A stretch of DNA of 64,000 nucleotides, from the NCBI GenBank assembly GCA_030220185.1, contig JASPKZ010003844.1, positions 815,001 to 879,000 on the forward strand. The letters run 5' to 3'. The first letter of the stretch is position 1; each line of letters opens with the position of its first letter. Below, in pieces: positions 1 through 10,070 of this stretch. The notes beneath the pieces are model-generated. The model searched no databases, was not told where the DNA came from, and worked only from the letters and a program-made list of their open reading frames with translations. This DNA comes from Diploptera punctata. Taxonomy: Eukaryota > Arthropoda > Insecta > Blattodea > Blaberidae. The position numbers and the translations under genes were made by a program.

Positions 1-74
1 TTAAGTTTTATGAATGCGTATATATTTTCTTATTTTAAGTTAGGAGAGGAGTCTGCATATATATGAGAATAAAA

Positions 75-440
75 TGCTTAGGAACAATTTTTGACCCAGA
101 GAGTAGAGCAGACAGACGAATTGACCAAACTACATAACAGCGAGGACATCTGTATGGGAAACCTGATGTAAAAAAGAATAATCAAGGCGCATGGACCGAT
201 GAGAAGGATTTGTGTCACGAATAGAAAATGAAAGAGAAACGAAGAAACATTTTGTAAGAAAACAAAAGAGAAAGCCTTCAGTAGGTAGGCCAAGAATGAC
301 ATGGTATAATAACATTGAGCTAGATTTGGGTGAGGTGAATTATGCAGGGAATGATTGGATAATATTACCTCAGGTAGGGATGATCAAGAGCTTATGTCCA
401 TGCTGTCATGAATCTTCAGATTTGATAGCGCCAATGTAAC
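75..440 (+). mobile_element. RTE-1 3' fragment, decayed
   Basis: A degraded plus-strand copy of the 3' end of the RTE family whose complete member is at 3863-7131. Scattered frames still give the C-terminal signature (VGRPRMTWYNNIELDLGEVNYAGNDW in two parts), and it ends in a variant of the family terminus (TTTGATAGCGCCAATG). No tail or target duplication is visible. Many indels show it is old and non-functional. Confidence 0.75.
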
Positions 441-619
441 ATACACACACAACATATAAGGCTTAACTCGGTTATCACGCATATCTCGGGAACCCTGAAC
501 GGTATCGGCGGCTCTTTAATGGCGATGTTAAGGTAATAAGGCCCTGAGAACGAAGTCATAGATTCACGACATGTAAAGTCGAACTAAAAAAATATTCAAC
601 GTCGGATTTTGATTGCGAC

Positions 620-1187
620 TCTTACTGGCCTGATTAGTAAATACACTGAGCAACAAAAAAGAAACTCTTATTTGTCTCAGAAAAAAAAAATGTGATTCTG
701 ATAGTATTTTTTCTCCTGAATTCAAATATGATATCGGTTTTTCTCCATCACGCAAGGTTTCCGAGAGACAGGAATTTATAATTTCAAACACTTTTCTACA
801 TTCGTAACTACAGAATATTCGAACATTCGGACTCACCTAAAAAGTAAGAAATGACGATTTTCTGCTATATTTCGCCTGTGGAGCATCCCTCTTGATGGTC
901 CAACAATAATCGGCCAGCATATTAGGATTCCATTTGCCCTAATATCTCTTTTCCATAGCTGAAATCTCCTGATGAAAGTGTTCCCCATTTTATCTTACAA
1001 TAGACAAATGGACGAAAAAACGTTTATTAAAAAAATAATTATTTAAATCCATTAATTGAAATTGAAATAAAAAAAACTGTGGGCGATGGAGACATTCCGA
1101 AAACATATTTGAAAACACGATAAAAACTGCATTAAGTACAACTATTGGTACTCATGAGACAAAAATATTGTTGACCAGTGTTATCGA
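620..1187 (-). pseudogene. Rep-K copy 1: repeated C-terminal exon fragment
   Basis: One of three copies (also 32015-32595 and 36120-36678) of a roughly 570-bp sequence. On the minus strand, about 985-840, it encodes a short tail: GEHFHQEI, then AMEKRY, an in-frame stop where copy 2 has Gln, then GKWNPNMLADYCW and a basic end. The remainder is non-coding and conserved among the copies. From memory this tail resembles the C-terminus of a multicopy uncharacterised animal protein family (GERFHQ...YQG.W...M.ADYCW). The copy is dead; a transposon origin is likely but unproven. Confidence 0.55.
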
Positions 1188-1419
1188 AGTGAAATAGCTT
1201 ACTGCCATGTTCATGATTGGGATTTTGGGGTCTCTCGATGCCTGCTGGTGTCTCCGATATTCAGATTAATGTTCAGTATGTTTTTGGCCTCAGTGAGGCC
1301 TAATTGTAGTTTAATTTTAGTTTCATGTTGGCTTGGAAGTCGAATAGAGCAATTTGTATTGATTTTGCTAAATCATGTTAAATAATTAATAATTGGAATA
1401 AAAATAACTTTTATTCCGA

Positions 1420-1712
1420 ATAAATGTTTTGTACAAGCCGAAAGGTCGAGGGTTCAAGTCCCGGTGGGTCAGGATTTTTAAACTGACCCAAACCTTCTGG
1501 CGGTACTATGGCCCTGGGGTCGACTCAGCCTCTAACGGAAATGAGTACCAGACGCTTGTTCTGGGGGTAAAGGCGGCCGTCACGCAGGGCTGACAACCCG
1601 GCTGACATCAAGTGCCGATTGTTCAGAAATAGTGGGAGCCTTAACCTCCTACCCCCCCAAGGGCCTCCTGAGGCCTGTAGTGGGATTACTTTACTTACTT
1701 TACTTACATACT
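1420..1712 (+). mobile_element. SINE-C copy
   Basis: tRNA-derived SINE. The head keeps a B-box-like GGGTTCAAGTCCCGG near 1449; the first part of the tRNA region is decayed. The body (CTGACCCAAACCTTCTGGCG..., GGGCTGACAACCCGGCTGAC) recurs at 10873-11150, 24517-24823 and 25255-25510. The 3' tail is ACTTT/ACTT repeats. Confidence 0.8.
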
Positions 1713-1788
1713 ATGACACCCGAACGAGCAAGTTGTCATTCTCCGGTGGAGTTCAGGTATCTAATAAAGTTATAGTTAATGTGAGAAA

Positions 1789-2480
1789 TACATAAATCAC
1801 TCTTTCAATTAAATAACATTGTACAGAATTATAATTTGAAAATATCAATAAGTAAAACGAAAATCTTAGCTTTTAAAGGATCAGATACCGTGAGAGCTAA
1901 AATAATTCTGGAGGGGAAATCCATTGAACAAGTGAACCATTTTAAATACCTGGGTTATGAAATCTCCTATTTTAAAAATGAAGATCTGTTTAACAAACTT
2001 AATACATTTAATTACATATGTGGCACAATTAAAAGAATATTTAAAAACACAAGAATGGAAACAAAACTAAAAATGTTACAAAGCAGTGGCAATCCTCTTA
2101 CTATTGTATGGTAGTGAATTTTGGGTTTTAACTAAAAGAGAAGAGAAGATCATAGAAGCAGCTGGAATGAGATTTCTGAGAACTGTGGCTGGTTGCAAAC
2201 TTCTAGACAGAAGAAGAAGTGAAGATATTAGAAATGAGCTAATTTTTTAAAAACTTTTAGATACAATAAAATAATCTAGAAAAAAACTGGAAAGAACATG
2301 TTCAAAGAATGAAAGATGATCGGATTAAAAAAAATTATACTTAATTACAAACCAAGAGGAGACAGGAATATTGGTAGACCGAAAAAGAGATAGATTCAAC
2401 TTTTTGAATGAGAATCTATGAGACCGGAACAAGCCACATGGGCTTAATCCGTGATTGTTGATGATGATGATGAAGATGAT
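1789..2480 (+). mobile_element. RTE-2a 5'-truncated fragment with 14-bp target duplication
   Basis: 3' portion of an RTE-like retrotransposon. An open segment at 1836-2114 starts in the RT thumb region (KTKILAFKG, FKYLGYEI) and the homology continues out of frame (EAAGMRFLRTVAGC) to a 3' end ATGGGCTTAATCC followed by GATGATGATG. It is flanked by the perfect direct repeat GTTAATGTGAGAAA at 1775-1788 and 2481-2494. Truncation plus frameshifts make it inactive. Confidence 0.85.
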
Positions 2481-2613
2481 GTTAATGTGAGAAAGAAAAC
2501 AGAAAATACTCATTTAAGAACAAATATCAAAACAGAACATTTTCTCTGACACATAAAGATAAATTTACTGAGATTGTAATAACACAAATATAGAAGAGAT
2601 TAATATGAAGCTG

Positions 2614-2960
2614 TCCACCGCTGTGGTCTCGAGGTAGCGTACTGCCTTGTCATGCAGCGGGCCCGGGTTCGATCCCCGGTCGGGGCAGTTTTTCTGGGTG
2701 AGGTTTTTCTCGGGGTTTTTCCTCACCTGTAAGACAAATGTCAGGAAAACTTTAAGGCCCAAACGGTCCCCGAAATCATATGGCCATCATCATCATGATC
2801 ATCGTCCTTATCATCATCATCATCATCATCATCCTTCACCGGTGTGGAAAGCAACGGGAAGCTACCACACCTACAATTCCCTTGTAAAGCTGTACGCATA
2901 GCATGAAAATGCTATGATTGCAGTGAAGGACCTGCCTTCGGGCAGAATTACTATAGATGG
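2614..2960 (+). mobile_element. SINE-A, full length, 12-bp target duplication
   Basis: tRNA-derived SINE. The head carries a near-perfect T-arm (CCGGG/TTCGATC/CCCGG) that doubles as the Pol III B box. A CTGGGTGAGGTTTTT segment follows, then a CAT-rich spacer, a conserved block CCGGTGTGGAAAGCAACGGG, and a 3' end with the stem-loop CATAGCAT-GAAA-ATGCTATG. Flanked by AATATGAAGCTG at 2602-2613 and 2961-2972. This is a good reference copy of the family. Confidence 0.93.
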
Positions 2961-2972
2961 AATATGAAGCTG

Positions 2973-3746
2973 AGAAATATTTTAAATATGTAGTATAAAT
3001 AAAAATAGAGATATAATATAATCCAAAATAGACTACTAGGTCCCATATATTTATAATTTGAAATATTTAGATTATTGATTTGTTTTCTTAAATCTATATG
3101 TGTTTGTTTTCCTTATACGGACTGGATCTAATTAATTCTTTATAAAATTTTGGTTCAAAATACCTAATATTTTTAGATTCTGCAATTATATAGAATTTAG
3201 AAACATTTTGTCTGATGCTGTAAAACTTGAATTTAATCTTTAAGTGTATTTCTATTTTGTGGAAATATATAAGCAATATCTGCGTACAATTTTGTCAAGT
3301 AATTGGCACGTCGAATTCAGTATATATTTGTTTTATAGATTAATCTAAAAGTTTGTGCAAGCAAATTTTTATAATTAGTTTTCTTTTTCAGTAATATTAC
3401 AGGAGAAAAGGTAGAATATTCAATTTCAACCCAACCTAATGTTCCCTATTGGATTATCGAATGAACCAGAGCTAAATCAACAACATCCAATACATAAATC
3501 GGAAAATATTATTTAAGAATAATAATTTGTGAACAGTTTAGCGAAATCTCTTGCACAGAAATAAAATATGTTTGTCGTTTCTTAAATGTTAATGTATTAT
3601 AATAAACTTATTTAAGTAATCCACTAGCGTTTATATTCTTAAGGAAGAACATTTGAAACTTGTGTTATTACAATTATATGAGATGTGCATATTTAAATGT
3701 CACGGTTCCTGATTTAAGAAATGAGGGATCAGTCCATATCACAATA
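2973..3746. other. AT-rich unique DNA, nothing recognised
   Basis: No repeat relationship inside the window, no convincing coding segment and no RNA gene seen. Confidence 0.6.
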
Positions 3747-3850
3747 TCCATCCATAGTAATTCTGCCCGAAGGCAGGTTCTTCACTGCAATCATAGCATT
3801 TTCATGCTATGCTTGCAGCTTTACTAGGGAATTGTGTAGGTGTGGTAGCT
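3747..3850 (-). mobile_element. SINE-A 3' fragment
   Basis: Only the last ~105 bp of SINE-A remain, from GTAGCTACCACACCTAC through the stem-loop and GGGCAGAATTACTATGGATGG end. It abuts a short (TA)n that also borders the RTE-1 element, so it is either 5'-truncated or was cut off by later rearrangement. Confidence 0.85.
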
Positions 3851-3889
3851 ATATATATATATACTTACTTACTTACTTACTCACTGGCA

Positions 3890-6800
3890 CTATCGAACCC
3901 GTAGGTTCATGGCCGCACGGACATAAGCTCTCCATACATCCCTATCCTGAGCTAATGCTTTCCAATCATTCCCTGTATAATCTACTTCCCTCAAATCATA
4001 GTTAATGTTGTTCTCCCACCTCATTCTTGGTCTACCAACTGGGCGTTTTCCTTCTGGCTTTCCTACAAGAAGTTTCCATGCACGTCTTTCATTCCCCATA
4101 CGCGCAACATGTCCTGCCCATCGCAGTCTACGGGACTTAACTGTTCTTATTATATCTGGCTTCCTATAAAGACCATGTAGTTCATTGTTATGTAGTCTTC
4201 TCCATTCACCTGTCTGTTCATCTCTCTTTGGTCCAAAAATTTTCCTAAGAACTTTATTCTCAAATACTCGTAATCTCCTTTCCTCCCTTAAAGTAAGAGT
4301 CCATGTTTCGCACCCATATAATATAACTGGTAGAATAATAGTTTTATATATTTTCAGCTTAACGTTTTTTGAAAGGAGTTGGGACATCAAAAGTCTCTGC
4401 AATGCATAATAGCATGCATTTCCAGAATTGAGCCTATGTTTAATTTCTTTGTGCATCTCATTCCTATTTGTGATTATTGTTCCTAGGTATTTGAATTCAG
4501 CCAATTCCTCAAAATTTCCCTCATTTGTCATTAGCTGTCCATTTCCATTATATAATGTATTTCTACGTGTGACCATATATTTAGTTTTACTGATATTTAC
4601 TTCCAGTCCTAATTTCTTAGTGTTACTCAATAGTGTGTGCGTGTTGGCCTTTAGTATCTCCTCGCTATCGGCCAGTAGTACTACATCATCAGCATAAACT
4701 AACAGCTTATTAATACCATTCAGTTGTAAGCCTTCCTCATTCTCTAAAGATTTAATGGCATGCTCTAGTACAAAATTAAATAGTAGAGGAGATAGTGCAT
4801 CTCCTTGCTTCAACCCATTCTGGATTTCAAAAGTGTCTGAAAACTGTTTGCCTACACGCACCCTACTCGTTGAGCCATTTAGACACATTCGTATAAGTCT
4901 AACTAACTTTTTAGGAATTCCGAACTCCAGCAGGATACTATATAACTTCTCCCTCTTAATTGAATCATATGCTTTTTGGAAGTCTACGTATAGTTGATGT
5001 ACAGTACCATTATATTCCCATTTCTTTTCTAAAATCTGTCTTATACTAAAAATCTGATCTGTTGTAGACCTGTTTCTTCTAAATGCACATTGATGATCTC
5101 CTAGAATGTCATCAATATAGGGAGTAAGTCTGCTTACTAATATATTTGTTAGAATTTTGTACGAAGTTGAAAGTAATGAGATGCCCCTATAGTTGTTGCA
5201 ATCAGTTTTATCTCCTTTCTTATAAATTGGTACGATAATTGATTCCTTCCATTCATCTGGAAGAGCTTCTTTTTCCCAAATCATACTAAGCAAACAGCGT
5301 ATCTTGTCCATCAATTTTTCTCCCCCTGATTTTATCAGTTCTGCTGGGATCTCATCTGAACCTGATGCTTTATACATCTTCAATTTTTCAATTGCCATTT
5401 CAACCTCTAATGCACTTGGCTCTGCGACTAGCATTTCTGCTGTCTGTAACTTATCCTCCTCAATGTCCTGTTCTGTATGTACATTTAATAGCTGATTAAA
5501 ATAACTTTTCCATCTATTTAATATACTCTTGGAATCTGCAATCATATCCCCATTTTCATTCCGAATTATGTTTGTTCTAGCCTGAAACCCTTTCTTCTCT
5601 ATACTAATTCCCTGATATAATTCTCTAATGTTCCTATTTTTTGCATTCATTTCAAGATCATTAATCTTCTCTCTCAAATATTCCCTCTTTTTACTCTTTA
5701 GTAACTTGGTGGTTTCCCGTCTAACACTACCCAATTGCTCTAAATTTACCTCATTTGGCTCGTGTAACCATTTCATTTTTGCTAGCTTTCTTTTCTTTAC
5801 AATGTCGGCACATTCCTCATCAAACCATTTCTTGTTTTGCCTCTTTTTTAAACAACCAATGCTTTCTGATGCTGACAATTTAATAGTATCTCTTATAGCC
5901 TCCCATTCTTTATTTATATCAGTTTCTTCTTCGTTTGCCACATTGTCATCTGAAGATTCCAGTACTTCAAATCTATTAGCAATTTTGATTTGGTATTCTT
6001 GCCGCATTTCATCATTTTTCAAGTTTTTTAATTCATATTTTACAGAATCATCTTTAGCGTTTGTTCCTCTCATAAGCGATAGCCGTTGTCTGATTTTCAC
6101 CCTGACCAGATGATGATCTGAATTGCAGTCTGTCCCTCTAACTGATCTAACATCAATGATGCTACTGTGCCAGCGTTTATCCACTAATACATGATCTATC
6201 TGGTTCCGAGTTTCTCCATCTGGGGACGTCCAGGTGTATTTATGAATATCCTTATGCTGAAATGTTGTGCTCTTAACAATGAGATTCTTTGATGTGGCAA
6301 ATGTGACTAATCTAACCCCGTTGTCGTTACTATCTTCATGAAGACTGAATTTGCCTATTGTTGGTTTGAATATATCTTCCCGCCCCACTTTTGCATTAAA
6401 ATCTCCTAAGACAATTTTCATATGATATCGTGAAAGGCTATCAAATAAGCATTCTAATTCTTCATAGAACTCATCCTTGATCTTGTCATCTTTATCTTCT
6501 GTGGGGGCATGTACATTTACAATTATAAAATCATGTCGTTTACCCTTTAGAATTATGTATGATATCCTATCACTAACAAACTTAATATCTCGGATAGCGG
6601 ATAGGATCCTCCTTCTGACTAAAAAACCCGTTCCAAATGCAGGTCTTTCTGCACCCCCATAGTATAATGCAAAGCTTCCTGATTCCTGACTACCTTCTCC
6701 TGGCCACCTAACTTCCTGTAAAGCGACTATATCCAAGGGCGATTTATCCAATTCCCGCGTTAATATCTCTAGTGCCCCGCTATTGTATAAAGTCCTAACA

Positions 6801-6928
6801 TTCCATGTTCCTAGGAACATGTCCCTGTGTTTGAGCCTTTGGCATGGGTTCCCTGAAGTAGTCCCCGCCCGGAGAACCGAATGGGGGACTATTTGACCTC
6901 CGGAAAATTTTACCCCAGTAGAACCCAT
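3890..6928 (-). CDS. RTE-1 endonuclease/reverse transcriptase polyprotein
   Basis: 1012 residues, no internal stop. Residues ~38-275 form an apurinic-like endonuclease of the exonuclease-endonuclease-phosphatase fold: N43 in TWNVRT, E72 in LQEVRW, D176/N178 in LGDFNAK, D245 in NQIDHVLV and D271/H272 in SDHHLV are the expected catalytic and metal-binding positions. Residues ~510-830 are the reverse transcriptase: D650 in YVDFQKAYDS, LKQGDALSP at ~707-715, and YADD at 746-749 supply the catalytic aspartates. The C-terminus contains the LRWAGHVARM and GRPRMRWENN segments usual in RTE proteins. It would nick target DNA and copy its own RNA at the nick. The first Met is used here, but Met37 directly before the endonuclease is an equally plausible start, because the first 36 residues overlap the upstream ORF in another frame. 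Confidence 0.95.
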   Translation of the reverse strand: MGSTGVKFSGGQIVPHSVLRAGTTSGNPCQRLKHRDMFLGTWNVRTLYNSGALEILTRELDKSPLDIVALQEVRWPGEGSQESGSFALYYGGAERPAFGTGFLVRRRILSAIRDIKFVSDRISYIILKGKRHDFIIVNVHAPTEDKDDKIKDEFYEELECLFDSLSRYHMKIVLGDFNAKVGREDIFKPTIGKFSLHEDSNDNGVRLVTFATSKNLIVKSTTFQHKDIHKYTWTSPDGETRNQIDHVLVDKRWHSSIIDVRSVRGTDCNSDHHLVRVKIRQRLSLMRGTNAKDDSVKYELKNLKNDEMRQEYQIKIANRFEVLESSDDNVANEEETDINKEWEAIRDTIKLSASESIGCLKKRQNKKWFDEECADIVKKRKLAKMKWLHEPNEVNLEQLGSVRRETTKLLKSKKREYLREKINDLEMNAKNRNIRELYQGISIEKKGFQARTNIIRNENGDMIADSKSILNRWKSYFNQLLNVHTEQDIEEDKLQTAEMLVAEPSALEVEMAIEKLKMYKASGSDEIPAELIKSGGEKLMDKIRCLLSMIWEKEALPDEWKESIIVPIYKKGDKTDCNNYRGISLLSTSYKILTNILVSRLTPYIDDILGDHQCAFRRNRSTTDQIFSIRQILEKKWEYNGTVHQLYVDFQKAYDSIKREKLYSILLEFGIPKKLVRLIRMCLNGSTSRVRVGKQFSDTFEIQNGLKQGDALSPLLFNFVLEHAIKSLENEEGLQLNGINKLLVYADDVVLLADSEEILKANTHTLLSNTKKLGLEVNISKTKYMVTRRNTLYNGNGQLMTNEGNFEELAEFKYLGTIITNRNEMHKEIKHRLNSGNACYYALQRLLMSQLLSKNVKLKIYKTIILPVILYGCETWTLTLREERRLRVFENKVLRKIFGPKRDEQTGEWRRLHNNELHGLYRKPDIIRTVKSRRLRWAGHVARMGNERRAWKLLVGKPEGKRPVGRPRMRWENNINYDLREVDYTGNDWKALAQDRDVWRAYVRAAMNLRVR

Positions 6929-7106
6929 GTCCGCATTTCTTGACGGTTGTATTTTTACGGTGAAAGATCGTCACTCTTTCGACCAAGGTACTTATTTCGT
7001 CTGGCTTATCACCTTCGACCAGTCCGGCATGGGTAACCCTATCGGCAGCAATGCTACCGCCGGCATAGCTCTCAGGATCATTTAAGCACACAAGCCACTC
7101 CACCAC
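6795..7106 (-). CDS. RTE-1 small upstream ORF (ORF1)
   Basis: 103 residues in a different frame from the main ORF, overlapping its first ~134 bp. No recognised domain; the middle is basic (RVTIFHRKNTTVKKCG). RTE elements of nematodes are known to carry a very small ORF1 overlapping ORF2, so position and size fit. It ends with VPRNMEC just where the endonuclease frame begins MFLGTWNV. It might be a translated accessory peptide, a uORF controlling ORF2, or simply a non-translated open leader. The internally deleted copy at 59077 keeps part of this region. Confidence 0.45.
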   Translation of the reverse strand: MVEWLVCLNDPESYAGGSIAADRVTHAGLVEGDKPDEISTLVERVTIFHRKNTTVKKCGHGFYWGKIFRRSNSPPFGSPGGDYFREPMPKAQTQGHVPRNMEC

Positions 7107-7129
7107 GACAAGGTAAAGATACCATGGAG

Positions 7130-7131
<2 letters not shown>
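7030..7131 (-). promoter_or_regulatory. RTE-1 structured 5' leader
   Basis: In element orientation the leader starts CCCTCCATGGTATC and continues CCTTGTCGTGGTGGAG. It contains a 7-bp stem with 3-nt loop (CGGTAGC-ATT-GCTGCCG, 7043-7059 on the plus strand as its complement) and a GGG-TTA-CCC mini-hairpin, between two copies of ATGCCGG. Some RTE elements carry HDV-like self-cleaving ribozymes at the 5' end; I could not build the required double pseudoknot by eye, so no ribozyme is claimed. Confidence 0.4.

Positions 7132-7171
<40 letters not shown>
7132..7171. repeat. (TA)n microsatellite
   Basis: About 20 TA units directly at the 5' end of RTE-1. A shorter (TA)n at 3851-3862 borders its 3' tail. 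Confidence 0.97.
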
Positions 7172-7176
<5 letters not shown>

Positions 7177-7408
7177 TTTATTTCACTGAATCATGCTAGC
7201 TTAAATTTTAGTCTTGTTCATATGGTAAATTAAATGTCGACTAACTTTGTAAAAGAGTTAATGAAGTGATTCTTCGATTTTTTTAGAATTGTTTTAGATT
7301 ACTTCTCTTAAGCATTGTTCCTTATATCCGTATTTTGAAAACAACTAGGTTAAATTTCCTTGTATGTATTATTTTGCCTCTAGTGTTATACTGTACTTTT
7401 ATATAATA

Positions 7409-7764
7409 TCCATCCATCCATAGTAATTCTGCCCGAAGGCAGGTCCTTCACTGCAATCATAGCATTTTCATGCTATGCTTGCTGCTTTACTAGGGAATTG
7501 TAGGTATGGTAGCTTCCCGTTGCTTTCCACACCGGTGAAGGATGATGATGATAATGATAAGGACGACGATGATATTGATGATGATAATGGCCATATGATT
7601 TCGGGGACCGTTTGAGCCTTAAAGTTTTCCTGACATTTGTCTTACAGGTGAGGAAAAACCCCGATAAAAACCTCACCCAGAAAAACTGCCCCGACCGGGG
7701 ATCGAACCCGGGCCCGCAGCGTGACAAGGCAGCACGCTATCTAGAGACCACAGCGGTTGACTTA
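7409..7764 (-). mobile_element. SINE-A, full length, 12-bp target duplication
   Basis: All SINE-A modules are present in reverse: CCATCCATCC tail, stem-loop, ATGGCCAT spacer, GGGATCGAACCCGGGCCC head. Flanked by TTTTATATAATA at 7397-7408 and 7765-7776. Little diverged, so a relatively young insertion. Confidence 0.92.
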
Positions 7765-7784
7765 TTTTATATAATAATTGAAAT

Positions 7785-8200
7785 TTACTTCTGGTCCATC
7801 TATGTTGCCTTAGGTCAGAAGAACCAGATTCGATCCCCGATTGAAACGAATCTCCTAGATGAAGAATTTTTTCGGGATTTTCCTCACCTGTATTAGAAAT
7901 AAACGAAGTTTAAGGCTGAAAAAATACCCGAATATAATTTGACCGTCATAGTAGTCCATGATCTATTCTCGTTCTTTGGTATAAATGTTATAAGCGAATG
8001 ATATATTTTATGTGAAATGTTCGTGACGTCTCGGAGGTGCCCTGGCATTGAGCCGATTAATCCTCCGGGAAATAAATCATGTTCTTGTTAAAAAATGTAT
8101 ATGTGGTCCATGTTTTAAAATCCTCTCCTAGCAGGTCGCGATTAGCAAGACCCGGAGGCGTGAGGCACATAAAAGTATCTACTGTATCGTAGAAAGGAAG
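7785..8200 (+). mobile_element. SINE-B, diverged copy
   Basis: The head resembles SINE-A (AGATTCGATCCCCGATTG; GATTTTCCTCACCTGTA). The 3' half is different: ATGTTCGTGACGTCTCGGAGGTG, then TCCTCTCCTAGCAGGTCGCG, ending GGCGTGAGGCACATAAAAGTA. The same 3' half is found at 44378-44772, 46678-47088 and 47850-48028. Confidence 0.75.
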
Positions 8201-8330
8201 TAGTTAAACTAATGAAAAGAAACAAAATTCACTTCTCAATTAGAGATATCAACTTTTGATCTATCCTTTCTCTTTAATTGATAGAAGCCTTCTTTTGTAA
8301 ACGTCTAATTAATTGTTTTTATTCCTACAA

Positions 8331-8660
8331 AGGCGGCTCGGTGACGCAAGGGTTAGACGACCGCTTCTCACCGCTGAGATCCCGAGATCTGTCCTGGTTA
8401 TATAATGTAGGTTTCGTGATGACAAAATGGAGTATGGGCACGTTTTTCTCGGGGTTTCTCTCGTTTTCCTTTCCATAAATTATATTCCACAATTTCTTCA
8501 CACTCACCTATTTAATTTAGTTTCATTTTATTTTATCTGCCTCTGTGACGGTGGTTGGTCGTCGTCAATTGTGATTCAAAGAACATCAGTGTGAGGGGAC
8601 TTCGTGACATCTCATCTATAGATTCGGCCCTGTGTCGAAAACGAGTTTAGGATGCTATTA
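8331..8660 (+). mobile_element. SINE-H-like element
   Basis: tRNA-like start (GGCTCGGTGACGCAAGGGTTAGACGACCGC) followed by a CGTTTTTCTCGGGGTTTCTC block, a pyrimidine-rich body and GTGACGGTGGTTGGTCGTCG. A weakly similar sequence lies at 9610-9990. The head is too decayed to assign a tRNA. Confidence 0.45.
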
Positions 8661-8895
8661 TTGCTACGAAAAATTAATGAAGAATAGAATAAGCACCCGT
8701 GTACTTAATTTATATTGGCATTGCGTAACAGTTTTACAAGCTGATTAGTTACTTATATGATCTTGTACCATATAGAGTTTTTACTCATACCCAACGACCC
8801 CCTGTGGATTACAGTTTTTCGTATTCATACACGGAAAATTATGAATGTCCAATTATTATTTTCTACTTACTTGTGACTAAGTTACAGTCTTAGTA

Positions 8896-9560
8896 GATAA
8901 CTAACTCACTAACTCACTGGTACTATTGAACCCGTAGGTTCATGGCTGCGCGGACATAAGCTCTCAATACATCCCTATTCTGAGCTAATGTTTTCCAATC
9001 GTCCCCTGTATAATCTACTTCCCTCAAATCATATTTAATGTTATTCTCCCACCTCATTCTTGGTCTACCAACTGGACGTTTTGCTTTGGTTTTCCTACAA
9101 GAAGCTTCCATGCAAGTCTTCATTCCCCATTCGTGCCGCATGTCCTGCCCATCGCAGTCTACGAGACTTAACTGGTCTTATTATATCTGGCTTCTTATAA
9201 ATACCATGTAGTTCACTGTTATGTAGTCTTCTCCATTCACCTATCTGTTCTCTCTTTGGTCAAATTTTTTTCCTAAGTACTTTATTCTCAAACACTGGTA
9301 ATCTCCTTTCCTCCGTTAAAGTAAGAGTCCATGTTTTCGCATCCATATAATATAACTGGTAGAATTATAGTTTTATATATTTTCAATTTGACGTTTTCTT
9401 GAAAGGAGTTGGGACGTCAAGAATCTCTGCAATGCATAATAGCACGCATTTCCACAATTGAACCTATGTTTAATTTCTTTGTGCATCTCATTCCTATTTG
9501 TGATTATTGTTCCTAGGTATTTGAATTCAGCCACTTCCTCAAAATTTCTTCATTTGTCAT
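8896..9560 (-). mobile_element. RTE-1 3' fragment
   Basis: Collinear with 3872-4530 of the complete element, encoding the C-terminal ~210 residues with several frameshifts. One intact stretch (8923-9141) ends WKTLAQNRDVLRAYVRAAMNLRV. The 3' terminus is followed by a degenerate AACTC/ACTA tail. 5'-truncated; not functional. Confidence 0.9.
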
Positions 9561-9609
9561 TTTAAATATTGTTAAAGATAATTGAATAAATGAACATTTT
9601 AAGAATATA

Positions 9610-9990
9610 TACTGCTTCAACTGGAGGGACATCTGTGGTGCAAATGACACCCGCCCTCCACCCCTGGGTACCGAGTTCGCATTTCGGTCACTCCATATGG
9701 GAAGGAACGTATTTAGCGCATTTAATTTTAGCGAAGGTTTCAGTAAGATATCAACATGTTTTGGATTTTTATTTAGGGTTTTCTCGGGTTTTTGTCCATT
9801 TTACACTGCCTAAAACTTCATTCCATCATTTCCCCATTCTCATATAATCCATTTCATTCCACTTCAATTTAACCTGTGATGTTGCGACAAGCCTCGACAG
9901 CTGATTGCCTCGTACATTATAGACATTCGATAATATAGGCTTCATTTTATCTTATCCCTCGACCTGGCATTATGCCGCACGCGAGCAGAA
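9610..9990 (+). mobile_element. Possible diverged SINE-H copy
   Basis: A GAGTTCGCATTTCGG motif resembling a decayed B box precedes a TTTTCTCGGGTTTTTGTCC block and a CATTCC-rich body, the same order as at 8331-8660. Similarity is weak. Confidence 0.3.
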
Positions 9991-10070
9991 GATTTACTTC
10001 CTGCTTAAATAAAGGAAATGCAAGACAAATATAATTTGAATACATTTTAGCATCTTATTAACATGAAATT

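Larger units (their letters stand above)
3863..7131 (-). mobile_element. RTE-1: apparently complete RTE-clade non-LTR retrotransposon
   Basis: About 3.27 kb. In element orientation it has a ~205-nt leader, a small ORF, a long EN-RT ORF, an extremely short 3' UTR (stop TAG at 3892-3890) and a tail of AAGT repeats. (TA)n lies on both sides (3851-3862 and 7132-7171), consistent with insertion into a TA microsatellite, so the exact target duplication cannot be measured. The compact 3' UTR and simple-repeat tail instead of poly(A) are typical of the RTE clade. The uninterrupted ORF suggests a young, possibly still competent copy. Other fragments of the family: 75, 8896, 13359, 16445, 41113, 45399, 52928 and 59077. 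Confidence 0.93.

Noticed and set aside
5304..6113. Plus-strand ORFs inside 4185-6662
   Set aside because: Antisense shadows of the RTE-1 EN-RT frame.
7030..7131. HDV-like ribozyme at the RTE-1 5' end
   Set aside because: Hairpins are present but I could not satisfy the double-pseudoknot and catalytic C requirements by eye; left as a test, not a claim.
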